A stretch of 64,000 bases of DNA from Haberlea rhodopensis (GCA_907163345.1 CAJQUN010000171.1:248001-312000), one strand, 5' to 3'. Counted from the stretch's first letter, positions 37,685-49,614 are shown. The notes: generated by a model not told the origin, from the letters alone. Program-made: numbers and translations.

Positions 37685-38151
37685 GGCATCTCAATGCCCT
37701 ACAATTGTCATATAAAACCAGTACCCCATATATCATGTAAGGTTATACTACTCTAGTATTACGCACGCTTGTGGCAGCGATGTCAAGATTAGGTCGTTCC
37801 ATAGTTATATCAACACATATATATGTAACTATACGCACAACCATCTAATGAAATCAAAATGCATTATGCATTTCACAATGCTCTAATATAAAGTAATGCT
37901 CGTACGTTGCACGTACCTTAAATCTTCGTAGTCCAAGACCAAACGTTGCCTCAGTCCCGAGGTCCGATGAAGAAATGTGCTAAACACAATTTCAATAACT
38001 CATAGTCAATGAGCAATCCCAAATTCATATGCGCAAGCATGAAATTCGACCACAATCACCCCAACACGATGATTAAATAGTAAATGGTCGATAATCGCTC
38101 CCCAAAACCCGAGGGAGTACCCTAAAAATCATTTTTTCCAAATTGCCCTAC

Positions 38152-38346
38152 CGATCGATCGGTAACTGTTCACAAAATCATTTTAAGCTACGGCTTTGCA
38201 CCGATCGATCGGTTCAAGCTACCGATCGATCGCTAGCCACACACCGATCGATCGGTCGCTCCTACCGATCGATCGCTAAAGATCAAAATAACCGACCATC
38301 GCTACGCACTTGCACCGATCGATCGGTCCAAGCTACCGATCGATCG
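38152..38346. promoter_or_regulatory. Palindrome cassette in D left LTR
   Basis: Cores at 38152, 38202, 38223, 38245, 38266, 38316 and 38337. Spacings are 50, 21, 22, 21, 50 and 21 bp. Flanks are mainly ACC/GGT, giving 14-bp palindromes. Confidence 0.88.
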
Positions 38347-38737
38347 GTCGCTGTGCGAACCCGAAAATCACCATTTTTAAAACCTTGAAAACCTCCACCA
38401 AACCTACCCAAACTTCCCCAAACTCGAAAATAACCACGTACTAACACTCTAGTACACTTAACAAGGGTTATAATCCATTTAAACACAAATACAAAAGATT
38501 TCAAGATTTTACAAAAATCTCCCAAAACCAAAAACTCAACCATTTAGCGCGAAATCACAATCAAAACGAAGCTAAAGGCGAGGGGAAGATGAATACCTGA
38601 TCATATCCAAGAAAACCAGCTCCTAACACGAGCTTCCGGCCACTTTGGTTGAAGGGGAAAAAGAGGGGAGGGTTTGGGGGTTAAACGGGGGGGGAGAGAG
38701 AGAGAGAAGAGGTAATGACGAAATATCGAGTCGACTT

Positions 38738-38750
38738 GGTATATATAGCC
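38738..38750 (-). promoter_or_regulatory. TATA-like box of D left LTR
   Basis: The sense strand GGCTATATATACCAAGT has counterparts at 51924-51936 (D right), 54446-54455 (F) and 61857-61868 (E). It lies about 330-340 bp into the LTR, upstream of the palindrome cassette. Confidence 0.5.
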
Positions 38751-39829
38751 AAAAAGCCCCAAAATACCAATAGCCCCACAAATACATCATGATTCATTAA
38801 AAATCATCTGTTTTCAAAAACTCTCTCTCTAACTTCAAAACCCCCTACCGGTGCCCACACAAAGCACTCCAGATCCCGAGTCACACTAAAACTCAACTTA
38901 TAGGTTTTTTTCACCCAAATGAGAATACAATCTCAACCTCGGGATCCCACGGTCCCAACTACCCAAATAAACGAGCTCGAGAGGCCCAACACCGCGATTA
39001 AACTCCAAATCGCCACGTATAACAACATTAGGGGTTATTAACACTCCGGGATTAACATCTATAATCCCTGGCCATCACAGCACATCCAACCCTTGATCGA
39101 ACAACTTGCTCGGCATAAGGGTCACGTCAACTGGTGACATAGGCACCACCTTGTGCCCAACATCGGCACCTCAAAATATACCACTAAAACGTCTATACAA
39201 TTGTATTATTTAACGCAACGACGTTACACGGACATAAAACATCCACTATGCCGTCATCTCGTGATGGTAATGCCGACACATGACATTCAATTCATCGTCA
39301 ACTAGTGACGGTACATGGCAACATACAACAACTACAACTACATCGTCAACCGTGACGATACATGTCAAAACACATAATACTCAATACAACAATGCCAACC
39401 CGTAACGACATATGCCAAAACACATGGCATCTAAAACAATACGAAAGAAACAATAATATACCTCCATTCCTTGCTAACAAAGTAGCGGTCTACCTGTCTC
39501 CGTCGCTCAACAGCAATATGCAATCAGCACCCGTCGCTCGAGGACGGCATAATCCCGTGCTGTGTACCTAGCGGCATAATCCATCGCTACAGAATTGACG
39601 ACATGATCCCTCGTCACACAGTCAGTAGCATGAGCCTTGCTATGCACATCCGGGTACGAACCATCATCAACAGAATAGCGGAATGAGACGTCGCTATATA
39701 TATAATCGGCGGCAAGAACCATCACCATGGAATCAGCGGAATGTACCATTGCTAAACACATGTCCGGCGGCATGAACAATCGCTAATAACATAGCGCAAA
39801 AGACATCGCTATACACGCACCTGGCGAAA

Positions 39830-40180
39830 TAATCATCGTCAATAATATAGCGGCATGAACCATCGCTCGATATACCTGGCGGCATGAACCATCGCCAATA
39901 ATACAGCGGCATGAACCATCGCTCGATATACTTGGCGGCATGAACCATCGCCAATAATACAGCGGCATGAACCATCGTTCGATATACCTGGCGGCATGAA
40001 CCATCGCCAATGACATAACGGAAAGAGGCATCGCTATACACGCACCTGGCGGAATAACCATCGCCAATAATATAGCGGCATGAACCATCGCTCGATATAC
40101 CTTGCCACATGAATCATCGCCAATGACATAGCGGAAAGAGACATCGCTATCAATATACCCGGCGGCATGAACCATCGCCA
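39830..40180 (-). repeat. Tandem dimeric repeat in D interior
   Basis: Units of roughly 58-60 bp, each made of two related halves with GCGATGGTTCATGCCGC on the sense strand. They match the F array at 57449-57815. Confidence 0.75.
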
Positions 40181-41020
40181 ACTGAATCAGCGGAACAAAT
40201 CAAGGACTCAAGAGGTACTCACATGCATGTAGCACTTTGTTCCTTTCGGGCCCAAGAGATGGCTCACATTGCACGCAGCACTTTGTTCCCGATCTCGTCG
40301 CTCAAATATCGATAATGTGGCTGTTCCGGTCTTGTTATAACAGCGGAATTTTAGGACCCCTCGCTTCGACAATGACAGCGGCATGTACATCGCTTCGACA
40401 TGACAGCGGTAAATATCATATTACCATCGCTTCATATGACAGCGACAAGTACCTCCCGCGCTCGAATATAACAACCACCGGAACCTTCCACTAGCTCCAT
40501 ATACCTGCATCCAGGTTAATACAACAGTTCACAAATCCTACTACGTCATATCGGCGGCTCAATAATATCCCTCGCTTCGACAATGACAGCGGCATGTACA
40601 TTGCTTCGACATGACATCGGCAAATATTATGATCCATCACTGATGATATACCCGTAGTAGGACGCTAAAAGTAACACATTGTATATTCAATAACAATTGA
40701 AATCATACCACAATATCCCACTGTCTGTTGTCAACCGTCCCTGTCCTTAGACAGCATATCACATTTCTAATTTCCTGATTTTCCTATAAAATCAGATCCC
40801 TTAGCACATAATACATGGAGTGCCAGACATTACCATTAATGCCATCCCATCGTATTCTACACGATTCCTGCAACCACAATGATCAGTAATACCACTTTCC
40901 ATATCGTAAAAGCACATAAGCAATTAGTCGTGTCACACAACACTAATACCATCATGTATAAATATGTGCTACCAATTCCTATCAACAAGTTCCTAGGCCC
41001 TTAACAGCCCCAAAGAGCAA

Positions 41021-41037
41021 CCACTGCTCTGATACCA
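41021..41037 (-). other. Primer binding site, initiator tRNA-Met type (D)
   Basis: Sense TGGTATCAGAGCAGTGG, a few bases from the LTR boundary at 41042. Confidence 0.85.
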
Positions 41038-41041
41038 CTAA

Positions 41042-42802
41042 TGTAAGGCCCCCGTGCCCTTAACCCACAATTAGTGCATTAAGCCATGCATTTGGTGCAT
41101 CATACCACCTATAAAATTTCTTGCTTCATTTATTCCATTCCATGCAATATCCGATTCCCTAGATTAAGACCATTTAATACGTCATGCACCCATGTAATAC
41201 ACTAATCACAATCTCAATTCATCTAGCAATTCCCTAGTTAATTGCTCACACATATGAATGAAAGGAGAAAGGTCCATGCCTTTTTATACAACCCAAATAC
41301 ACATAATTATTGCTCACACACGAGCATCGAATAAACCTATGTCTACGTAATGTATAAAAAGGGCATACACAATATCCAGCTCCACATGAGCTCCGGTGCC
41401 TCGATCCTGGAATCACCTCCAATCCATAGCTCGATCACAGCTCCAGAGCTACCATTGTACCTATTTCACCTGCCCCAATAGAGACAGCCCCCACACGGGG
41501 TGAGCATACCAATACCACCAAACCAATAATCACAATTATAAAATTCATAAATTACAACAATGTAATTGCCAAGAATTTAAATGATACTCCCTGGATGGTA
41601 TCATCCTCATCCGGGATCCCACTGTATTGTCCCTGTTCTCAAAACAACCAAAATCGTCAAATTCCATTATCCAGTTAATCATTATACTGATTAACTATGT
41701 CCCTGATCCAATTCAATATCAATAGGGGAATAAATACAGATATCCTAGATATTTAGTCAAAAGCCACATTTCCTCGCTCACTCAAAAGTAGCTGCATCAC
41801 TTACCGATGTTCGCTCCATAGCGACCACATCACGACAATTGCTCGCTCCAAAGCGTCACCATACATTACATAAGACCAATCAACATAACACAACCCAGTC
41901 CCTTTTTCCATTAACCAATTTATGCAAGACACAATATACTAAGTCATCGACTAATAACCCTTACCATTCATCTATCTCATGCACAATAATTGCAATAATA
42001 TAATTAAGGCCATGCTCGTACGTTACACGTACCTTATGATTCCATAGTTTGAGTCCAACCTTGCCTGAGTCCCACGACCCGATGAATTATGTGCTAACAC
42101 ATAAATAGTTCACAATTAAACACAAGCATGCAACCACGTACCCAAGCACGTTCATAACCCCAAACATATCGTCAATCCATGATGACATCAAAATAAAAGC
42201 CCCCCGGCTAAGCATGAATAACACCCAAGATATCCCATTTTACAAGTTTAAAAGATAGTCAAAACCCAACCGAGAATTCCGTTTTATTAAATTTTGGCTC
42301 CAACCATACCATTTTAAAAGTAACGCATTCCCATTGGAATGTAGACATTGCCCCGGAAACGGCCCCTTTAAACATCAATTCTAAAATCCCGACATTTTCA
42401 AAATTCCACAAAAAACCAAGCCAAACAGGGCCGCGATCGATCGCCCATCAGGCGCGATCGATCGCGCGAGTGCACTGGCCGCTGCACTGCCATCCGCGAT
42501 CGATCGCGAAACCTGGCGATTGATCACCAAGACCCTCGCGATCGATCGTCCACTTTTCGCGATCGATTGGCGAGACTATTCATCGCCTTCCTAAATTCAG
42601 TAACATGTCGCGATCGATCGGCGCCAAGCCGCAAGGTTTCCGAAAATTTCGAGCTTCAATAGTGTTTTTCACACCCTAACTCAAAACCAACACCCCAAAC
42701 TTCCTCAACACCTAAAATACACCATATAAACTCAATACAAACACTAAAATCAACAACTTTGATTTTTAAGCAAAACCCCAAATCTCAAATCCAACCCAAA
42801 AC
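41042..42802 (-). repeat. D right LTR, part 1 (left of H)
   Basis: Starts TGTAAGGCCCCCGTGCCC. It runs to the AAAAC target duplication (42798-42802) of H. It includes hairpin-rich sequence (41780-41870), the GTACGT box (42017-42033) and a palindrome cassette (42434-42620). Homologous in inverted orientation to the F LTR. Confidence 0.85.
42434..42620. promoter_or_regulatory. Palindrome cassette in D right LTR
   Basis: Cores at 42434, 42455, 42497, 42517 (degenerate), 42539, 42560 (one mismatch) and 42611. Spacings inside groups are 20-22 bp. Confidence 0.82.
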
Positions 42803-42970
42803 TGTAATACCCCCGAAATGTAATATGATTATGTTCTACGATGATAAATTATGATGTGTTTAAGGGTTGGAATTGGGGGCCACGATTTATGTTATGATGA
42901 TATGATGTGAGGAGCATGTTGGGTATTTTAAGGGATGTATTAATTATATGAAGTTAGAAAATATCGAGTG

Positions 42971-43005
42971 AGGATATTTTAATACATCGTACTATATACC
43001 GGGAT
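42971..43005 (+). promoter_or_regulatory. Probable promoter segment of H LTR
   Basis: GAGGATATTTTAATACATCG followed by TACTATATACCGGG, about 170-200 bp into the LTR; related blocks occur in the B and I LTRs. Confidence 0.4.
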
Positions 43006-43713
43006 ACAATTAAACACCACATGGCACCCCAATCACACCACCCCACCCCCCAACTCGGTCACCACCCATCCCCCACTTGTCAACCCACTTGTCAAAGCCC
43101 ATGCCTCCCACTTGGTGATGCCCATGCTTCCACTTTGCAGCCAAATCATCTCCTTCTCTCCTCCTCTCTCTTTCTCTCCCAAAATCGTGCCTGTAAGCTG
43201 CTGGGGAAGGGAAGAAAAGCTGGGTAAGAAGGTGTTCAAATCCTTGCAAAAAGAGGAGCAAAAGAGAGGGGTAAGTGGGTACCCTGTTTTTCTGGGTTTG
43301 TGTTTGGGCTTGGGTTTGGTGGGTTGATTTTAAAGCATGTTAAGTATAGGTTTGGGTGGAACCTTGATATGAATGCTTACATGGTAGTTTCATGTAGCTA
43401 CTAGCATGTTTGTTTGAGCATTTACATGTCTTATGTGATAGATTTCTAGTTATGAAACTATATGCTCGAAAATCTGGGCAAAAAGATACATGCTCTGTTT
43501 CTGTAAAAGTTGGTTAAGGATGAAGTTTATGATGATGTTATGATGCATGTTAGCTTAGGTTTTGTTAAACCTTCGATTTAAGAGCTTACATGGATATTTT
43601 ATGAAGTTCTTCACATGTTTGTTTCAGCATGAAAGATGTGTTATGAGGTAGAAAAGATGGTATGAAATGAGGTGCTCAAAAATCTGGGGAAAAATCCCGA
43701 TTTTCAGAGCTCT

Positions 43714-43929
43714 CGATCGATCGAGATTTGGTCCCGATCGATCGAGCGAGACAGAAGGTCTAAACATGTTTTCAAAATTTTGGTGCCGATCGATCGAAGG
43801 ATTTCTCGATCGATCGGTGAAGCTCCTCGATCGATCGGTAAAATGTTCGATCGATCGAGCGAGGTAGGAAGCCAAGACACTGTTAGTGCACAGTGTCTCG
43901 ATCGATCGAGACCTAGGGCCGATCGATCG
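43714..43929. promoter_or_regulatory. Palindrome cassette in H left LTR
   Basis: Eight cores at 43714, 43735, 43787, 43807, 43828, 43848, 43899 and 43920. Spacings are 21, 52, 20, 21, 20, 51 and 21 bp. The layout is symmetric: a pair, a run of four, a pair. Confidence 0.9.
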
Positions 43930-44091
43930 AGAGAGGCAGAAAGTTGAAAATTATGATGATGTTTTATTTTGTTAAGTTTATGATGTAAGATGGTTTTGAG
44001 GCATCTAATATGGTATTATGTGGTCTTGTAGAACCATCCCAGGTACCGGCACCATCAAGGAGATAAAGTCTGTTGACTCCTCCTCTTTTTG

Positions 44092-44117
44092 AAAAGGTAC
44101 GTAAGAAGCGTACGGGC
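44092..44117 (+). promoter_or_regulatory. GTACGT inverted box / splice-donor-like site, H left LTR
   Basis: AAAAGGTACGTAAGAAGCGT with ACGGGCATC following. It resembles a strong 5' splice site (AAAG/GTACGT at 44096/44097) and an inverted repeat (GTACGT...CGTAC). The right LTR copy is at 50896-50921. Confidence 0.55.
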
Positions 44118-44264
44118 ATCGGACGGTAACACACATCTCTATACTATGACTATGCTTTTATTGCATGAGTATTCACGATGAAATGACGGTGTTTATACGA
44201 TGTTTACACGATGAAGTTCATATGATGTTTATTGCTTATACGATGCTTATATGATGACATTTAT

Positions 44265-44423
44265 GCGATGTATTGTGGTAAGATGCCACGGGGTAAGATG
44301 CCCCACATGGTAAGAGGCCATGCGATGTATTGTGGTAAGATGCCACGGGGTAAGATGCCCCATATGGTAAGAGGCCATACAATGATGTTGTGGTAAGATG
44401 CCACGGGGGTAAGATGCCCCATA
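44265..44423 (+). repeat. 57-bp minisatellite, H left LTR
   Basis: Two full units plus a partial third. Each unit contains GTGGTAAGATGCCACGGGGT and a GGGG...CCCC hairpin. The period is a multiple of three, so it stays open in several frames on both strands. Confidence 0.88.
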
Positions 44424-44844
44424 TGCATGATTCTAAATCAGGGACAACAATAAGAAGTGAATGTATAACCAGCATATTACTTAACCAATGTTTCATGCAT
44501 TTACTATGATGTTTATAATGTTAAGTAAGATTATATATGCTCATGATGTGTTGTCCCTGTAGGTACACTTTTGGACGAAGGACTAAGGGTCGGGTTGAGG
44601 CAGTGAGCTACTAGGGACACAGGAATGCATAGGATTCAAGTTATGATTAGTATCTACTCTAGGAGTAGTGTAAATCTAAATGACATTCTTTTGGAATGTA
44701 ATGAATTATTTTTGAAGTTTGTATTTTTGGCCTGTAATCCTGTTAGCTCGTATAACAACCAAAACCTTAAGATGTTACCTTAATGCATGATTAGTCCTTC
44801 TTATGTCTATTAATCACTGTTAAGGTGGGAAGACCCCACATTAG

Positions 44845-44861
44845 TGGTATCAGAGCAGTGG
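44845..44861 (+). other. Primer binding site, initiator tRNA-Met type (H)
   Basis: TGGTATCAGAGCAGTGG, four bases after the LTR. Confidence 0.92.
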
Positions 44862-45043
44862 TTAGATAACTCGGGAATGAGTGAAGGGTAGCCTTAGCAA
44901 TAAGTTAGCTAGGTGCTTACTTTTGAACATGTTTATATGTATGTTATTCATAAAGAAGAAGATGTTATACTAACATGTTCAATTATCTAACGATGTGCTT
45001 TGTGAACTGCTTTTGGTGTTGTTATTAACCCTTGTGTTGCAGC

Positions 45044-46482
45044 ATGGCAGCAAATATAGAAGTGGGTGACGCCATTAGTGTAAATGCAAGTGCTGGGCGT
45101 ACGAACCCATTGCCACCACCAGCTTTGGGAGAGGAACCCTCTGAACAGCAGTTGCTACCTGGGGAATTGAGCTTGGCTCAGTTTATGATGTATCGACCTC
45201 CGATGTTCGAGGGAACTGAATCCGGAGAGAAAGCGGAGGAATGGTTAGAGAGGATCGAACAGATATTTGTGGCAGCGCCTTGTGCAAAGACGGCCTGGAT
45301 CCGATTAGCAGAATTTCAGCTGTCCAAGAAGGCATTGATGTGGTGGAAAACCACAGTGATTGAGCAAGAGGCTCTGGGACAGGAAGTAAATTGGAAGATG
45401 TTCCGAACGCGGTTTTTGAACCGCTATTTCTCAGCCGCTGCAAGACAGGCCAAGGAGGATGAGTTTACCAGTTTAAGACAAGGTACCATGCCTGTATCTG
45501 ACTATGCTTTGCATTACTGTTCCTTACTACGATATGTGCCACACATTGCTGCAAGCACTCAAGCGAAGATGCGGAATTTCATGAAGGGCTTGAGGCCTGA
45601 ACTGTATGACAGGGTGATCACTTATGGCCCTGCTTGTTTTGATGATGCACTTCACGAGCTGAGCTAGCTGAACTGGGAGTTGGTGCATATCCTGATGCTG
45701 TGCCACCTCCGGCACCCCCTCAGAGGTCCACTTCTGACAATTTGAAGCCCAGAGGTGATCAGTTTAAGCCTAGGGGGAACACTTCGGCATCGAGATTCAG
45801 TGGCAAGAGGCCCGAGAATCGATGGAAAGGGAAAGGTAGGAATGATGCTCCATCTGGGAGAGGACAGTCTCAGGGAGACAGATCTGGAAGAGTTCAGTGC
45901 ACTCTTTGTGGGCAACCACATTTGGCAAAGGACTGCGTAGGATGTTATGTCTGTGGCGACAGAGGCCACTTTGCTCGGCGGTGTCCCAACAGGGGAAGAC
46001 AGCAGAGCTCTACGGGGAGACCTGCGGACAGAACGGCACAACACCGGCCACCCTTTGTACCAAGACAGTATGGAGGTCAGCCAGCGGGGCCACCTCAGGG
46101 ACAGGTGTATGCTTTGACGAGGGAGCAGGCTACGGCGGCCCCGGAGGAAGTTATAGCGGGTACGTGTCTTTTATTTACGCACCCTGCTCTTATATTGATA
46201 GACACAGGTGCGTCACACTCTTTTGTGTCGACGAGTTTTGTTGAAAGGCACCACATATGCACTTCTCCGTCCCCCATGCCTCTTATGGTCTCGACCCCCG
46301 CTGGAAGAAGTTTGACTACGGATCAGATTGTTTATGATGGCCTCATTTATTTTGAGGATAATGAGTTAAGATCAGATTTGATTGTGTTGGGAATGACAGA
46401 CTTCGATTGCATTGTGGGCATCGATGTCCTCAACAAGTATCAGGCAGTGGTAAACTGCAGGCAAAGGACTGTCCGATTTTGA
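45044..46482 (+). pseudogene. gag: H gag and protease, broken
   Basis: The ATG at 45044 (MAANIEVGD) is the likely start, directly after a splice-acceptor-like GTGTTGCAG. The first frame (to 45667) has the gag domain (WLERIEQIFVAAPCAKTAW, FLNRYFSAAARQAKEDEF, MRNFMKGLRPELYDRV). A frameshift near 45650 moves to 45700-46482, which has two zinc knuckles (CTLCGQPHLAKDC, CYVCGDRGHFARRC) and the protease site [13 protein letters not shown] (near 46200). A TGA at 46480 ends it. The protein is closely related to element B gag but not identical. Confidence 0.9.
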
Positions 46483-48374
46483 TCTGTATTGGGAGTCCAA
46501 TGGACATTCTATGGGGATGGTTCCCGTCCGAAGATTCCGTTAATATCTGTTGTCAAGATGACACAGCTATTGGAACGAGGTCATGCGGGATATCTTATCT
46601 ATGCTGTTGACATGAAGATAAGAGGGAGGAATTAAAGGTTGAGGATGTGCCCGTAGTGGCGGAGTTTCCTGATGTCTTTCCGGAGGAGATTCCCGGATTC
46701 CCACCGACGAGAGAGGTCGAGTTTGGGATTGAGTTGCTACCAGGGACGTCTGCAATTTCTCGTGCCCCGTATAGGATGGCACCAGCGGAGCTAAGAGAGC
46801 TAAAGATTCAATTGCAAGAGCTCCTAGACAAAAACTACATACGCCCTAGCGTATCGCCATGGGGTGTGCCTGTCTTATTTGTTAAGAAGAAAGATGGATC
46901 GATGCGTCTATGCATTGACTACAGGCAGTTGAACAAAGCTACAGTAAAGAACAAGTATCCACTTCCGAGGATCGATGACTTGTTCGATCAGTTGCAAGGT
47001 ACGAGGCTCTATAGTAAGATCGATCTGAGGTCGGGGTACCATCAGATTCGAGTAAGAGAAGATGATGTTCAGAAGACGGCTTTCAGGACTAGATATGGGC
47101 ACTATGAATTCCTGGTCATGCCTTTTGGGGTGACGAATGCCCCAGCTGTCTTCATGAGTTTGATGAACAAGGTGTTCCAGCCATATTTGGATCAGTTCGT
47201 CATAGTCTTCATTGACGACATACTTATTTACTCTCGGACTGAAGAAGAGCATGTAAGGCACTTGAGGATAGTACTTCAGATCCTTAGGGATCATCAGCTG
47301 TATGCGAAGCTCAGTAAGTGCGAGTTCTGGTTGGACAGCGTGGTATTTTTAGGCCATGTCATATCTAGCCACGGGATATCTGTGGATCCAAGGAAGATTG
47401 AAGCTGTGATGGAGTGGGCTGCACCCACTTCTGTACGTGAGATAAGGAGTTTTCTCGGTTTGGCAGGATATTACCGACGTTTCGTCGAGGGTTTTTCGAA
47501 GATTGCCAAACCCCTGACGCAGCTGACTCAAAAAGGAGTCCCCTTCTTTTGGTCTGAGGCTTGTGAGGAAAGCTTCCAAGAGCTGAAGCGCCGTTTGACT
47601 ACAGCGCCTGTGCTGGTGATTCCGTCTGAGGATAAGAGGTTCGCCTTGTATACGGATGCGTCATTGCAGGGCTTGGGCTGTGTGTTGATGCAAGATAAGC
47701 ATGTGGTGGCTTATGCATCGAGGCAGCTGAAGCCACACGAAGCCAGGTATCCAGTGCATGATTTGGAATTGGCGGCCATCATATTCGCCTTAAAGATCTG
47801 GAGGCATTACTTGTATGGCACGTCTTTCACTATATATACGGACCATAAGAGCCTGAAGTTCTTATTCACTCAGGCAGAGTTGAATATGAGGCAAAGAAGA
47901 TGGATGGATTTGCTCAAAGACTATGATTGTGAAATTGAGTACCATCCAGGTAAAGCGAACCTGATAGCAGATGCCTTAAGTCGGAAGGTGAAGAGTACTG
48001 CAGAGGATGTTATGTGTTTGTCGGCCTTGATGACGTCTTATTGCCAACTGGGCTATGATTTCGATGTAGACACGTCGCCTGTGCGAGTGTCGACCCTATT
48101 GGCGGAGCCAGACATATTTGAGGCGATCAGGAAGGCCCAGAAGTCGGATAGTGAGGTTCAGAGGTGGACATCATTGGTACTTCAAGGCCAACCATCCAAG
48201 TTTAGAGTGGCTGAGGATGATTCCTTGAGACTGGGCAACCGATGGGTAGTCCCAGATACACCAGAACTGCGTAGAGGAATATTGGAGCGAGCTCACAGTA
48301 GTCGATTAGTATCCATCCAGGGGGAAGGAAGATGTACAAAGATCTATGCGATCAATTCTGGTGGAGACGCATGA
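46483..48374 (+). pseudogene. pol: H reverse transcriptase and RNase H
   Basis: 46483-46646 is the protease-RT linker with disturbed frame. 46647-48374 is open for 575 codons and holds RT ([51 protein letters not shown], catalytic FIDDILIYS near 47215), the connection domain and RNase H ([30 protein letters not shown]). The last residues after about 48310 are frameshifted at the start of the integrase zinc finger. Catalytic acids of RT and RNase H appear intact. Confidence 0.9.
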
Positions 48375-49570
48375 AGCGTGAGGTAATCGTTTTCGTTAAA
48401 AGATGTTTGATCTGCCAGCAGGTAAAGGCAGAGAGGCAGAGGCCTGGTGGAGAACTGAAGAGCTTAGAGGTGCCTGAATGGAAGTGGGAGCATATATCTA
48501 TGGACTTTGTGACCCACTTACCTAGGACGGCCTCAGGATTTGATGCGATCTGGGTGATCGTGGATAGGCTGACGAAGACGGCTCATTTCATCCCTTACAG
48601 TATGTCATATACATACTTGAAGATGGCCCAGATGTATATACGGGATGTGGTGAGGTTGCATGGTATTCCAATCTCGATAGTGTCTGACAGGGACCCGAGG
48701 TTCACTTCACATTTCTGGGAGGGTCTCCAGACAGCTTTGGGCACAGAGGTGAGACTGAGTACGGCCTATCACCCCCAGACAGACGGACAAACAGAGCGTA
48801 CCATTCAGACGCTCGAAGACATGTTGAGGGCATGTATTTTGGAGTTTGATACTCCGTGGCAGGATTCAGTGCCGCTGGTGGAGTTCTCCTATAACAACAG
48901 TTATCAAGCGAGCATTCAAATGGCCCCTTTTGAAGCTCTGTATGGACGACGATGTAGATCACCACTGTATTGGGAGGACTTGACTAGCAAAGCGGTCGGA
49001 GGACCGGATATGATCAGGGATATGGAAGGTAAGATAAAGTTGATACGCCTGAAGATGAAAGCGGCCCAGGATAGGCAAGCGGCCTATGCCAATAAGCGAC
49101 GACGACCGCTAGAATTCCAGTTAGGAGACAGGGTCTTCTTAAAGATCTCGCCCTTCAGGGGCGTAGTTCGTTTTGGGATGCGGGGAAAGTTATCTCCGAG
49201 GTATGTTGGGCCATATGAAGTTTTACAGCGTATCGGTACTTTGGCATATCGTTTGGCTCTACCGCCATCCTTGTCTGGCATACACGATGTTTTCAATGTC
49301 TCTATGTTGAGGAAGTATGAGCCAGACCCGTCCCATGTCTTACAGCCTACTGAAGTACAGTTAGATTCAGATGTGTCCTACGTTGAACGACCGATCAGAA
49401 TTCTGGATCGAGAGGATCGCAGACTACGAAGTAAAGTTATACCGATGGTCAAGGTTCAGTGGGATCGTCGGGGTGTCGAGGAGGCTACGTGGGAGACGGA
49501 ACGGCATATGGTGCAGCACTATCCGGAACTATTCTCTGGTATGTCTTTATGTTTAGTTTCGATACGATGA
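48332..49570 (+). pseudogene. pol: H integrase with chromodomain-like tail
   Basis: 412 codons in a new frame after the break near 48320. Zinc-finger cysteines CLICQQVKAE (48410), catalytic core (SMDFVTHLPRTASGFDAIWV, SDRDPRFTSHFW, YHPQTDGQTERTIQTLEDML), then the LSPRYVGPYEVLQRIGTLAY block and a tail with VQWDRRGVEEATWETERHMV. It is open to the natural stop. Its own histidine pair lies partly in the upstream frame, so it is marked as a pseudogene. Confidence 0.9.
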
Positions 49571-49599
49571 TGCATGTGGATTTCGGGGACGAAATCTTA

Positions 49600-49614
49600 T
49601 AAGTAGGGGAGTAA
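49600..49614 (+). promoter_or_regulatory. Polypurine tract of element H
   Basis: TAAGTAGGGGAGTAA directly before the right LTR, preceded by TTTCGGGGACGAAATCTTA, the Tekay signature. Confidence 0.82.

Larger units (their letters stand above)
37685..39079 (-). repeat. D left LTR, remnant (A inserted in it)
   Basis: It continues from the A boundary and ends GGCCATCACA at 39079. It aligns over most of its length with the E LTR (60900-62197), for instance the shared blocks around 38760-39079 and 61870-62197. It contains the GTACGT box (37901-37918), palindrome cassette (38152-38346) and a TATA-like site (38738-38750). Confidence 0.82.
39080..41041 (-). other. D interior: repeat-rich, no coding
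   Basis: About 2 kb. 39500-40190 and 40370-40620 consist of degenerate units containing AGCGATGG and CCGC (sense strand), homologous in inverted orientation to 56870-57960 in F. Open frames of up to 132 codons on the minus strand only translate this repeat (WRWFMPP-type periodicity). 39100-39400 matches F near 58060-58330. No gag or pol motif. Confidence 0.75.
42803..44840 (+). repeat. Left (5') LTR of element H
   Basis: 2038 bp. In order: TATA-like block (42971-43005), palindrome cassette (43714-43929), GTACGT box (44096-44117), 57-bp minisatellite (44265-44423). Short frames inside are shared with the right LTR and look non-coding. Confidence 0.94.

Noticed and set aside
39733..40181. 125- and 132-codon frames rich in Trp/Met/Pro
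   Set aside because: They translate the D dimeric repeat; two overlapping frames show the same periodicity and no family motif.
43010..43327. Several overlapping 68-83-codon frames in H LTR, also at 49822-50139
   Set aside because: Low-complexity C/T-rich LTR sequence open on both strands; LTR duplicates, no protein motif.
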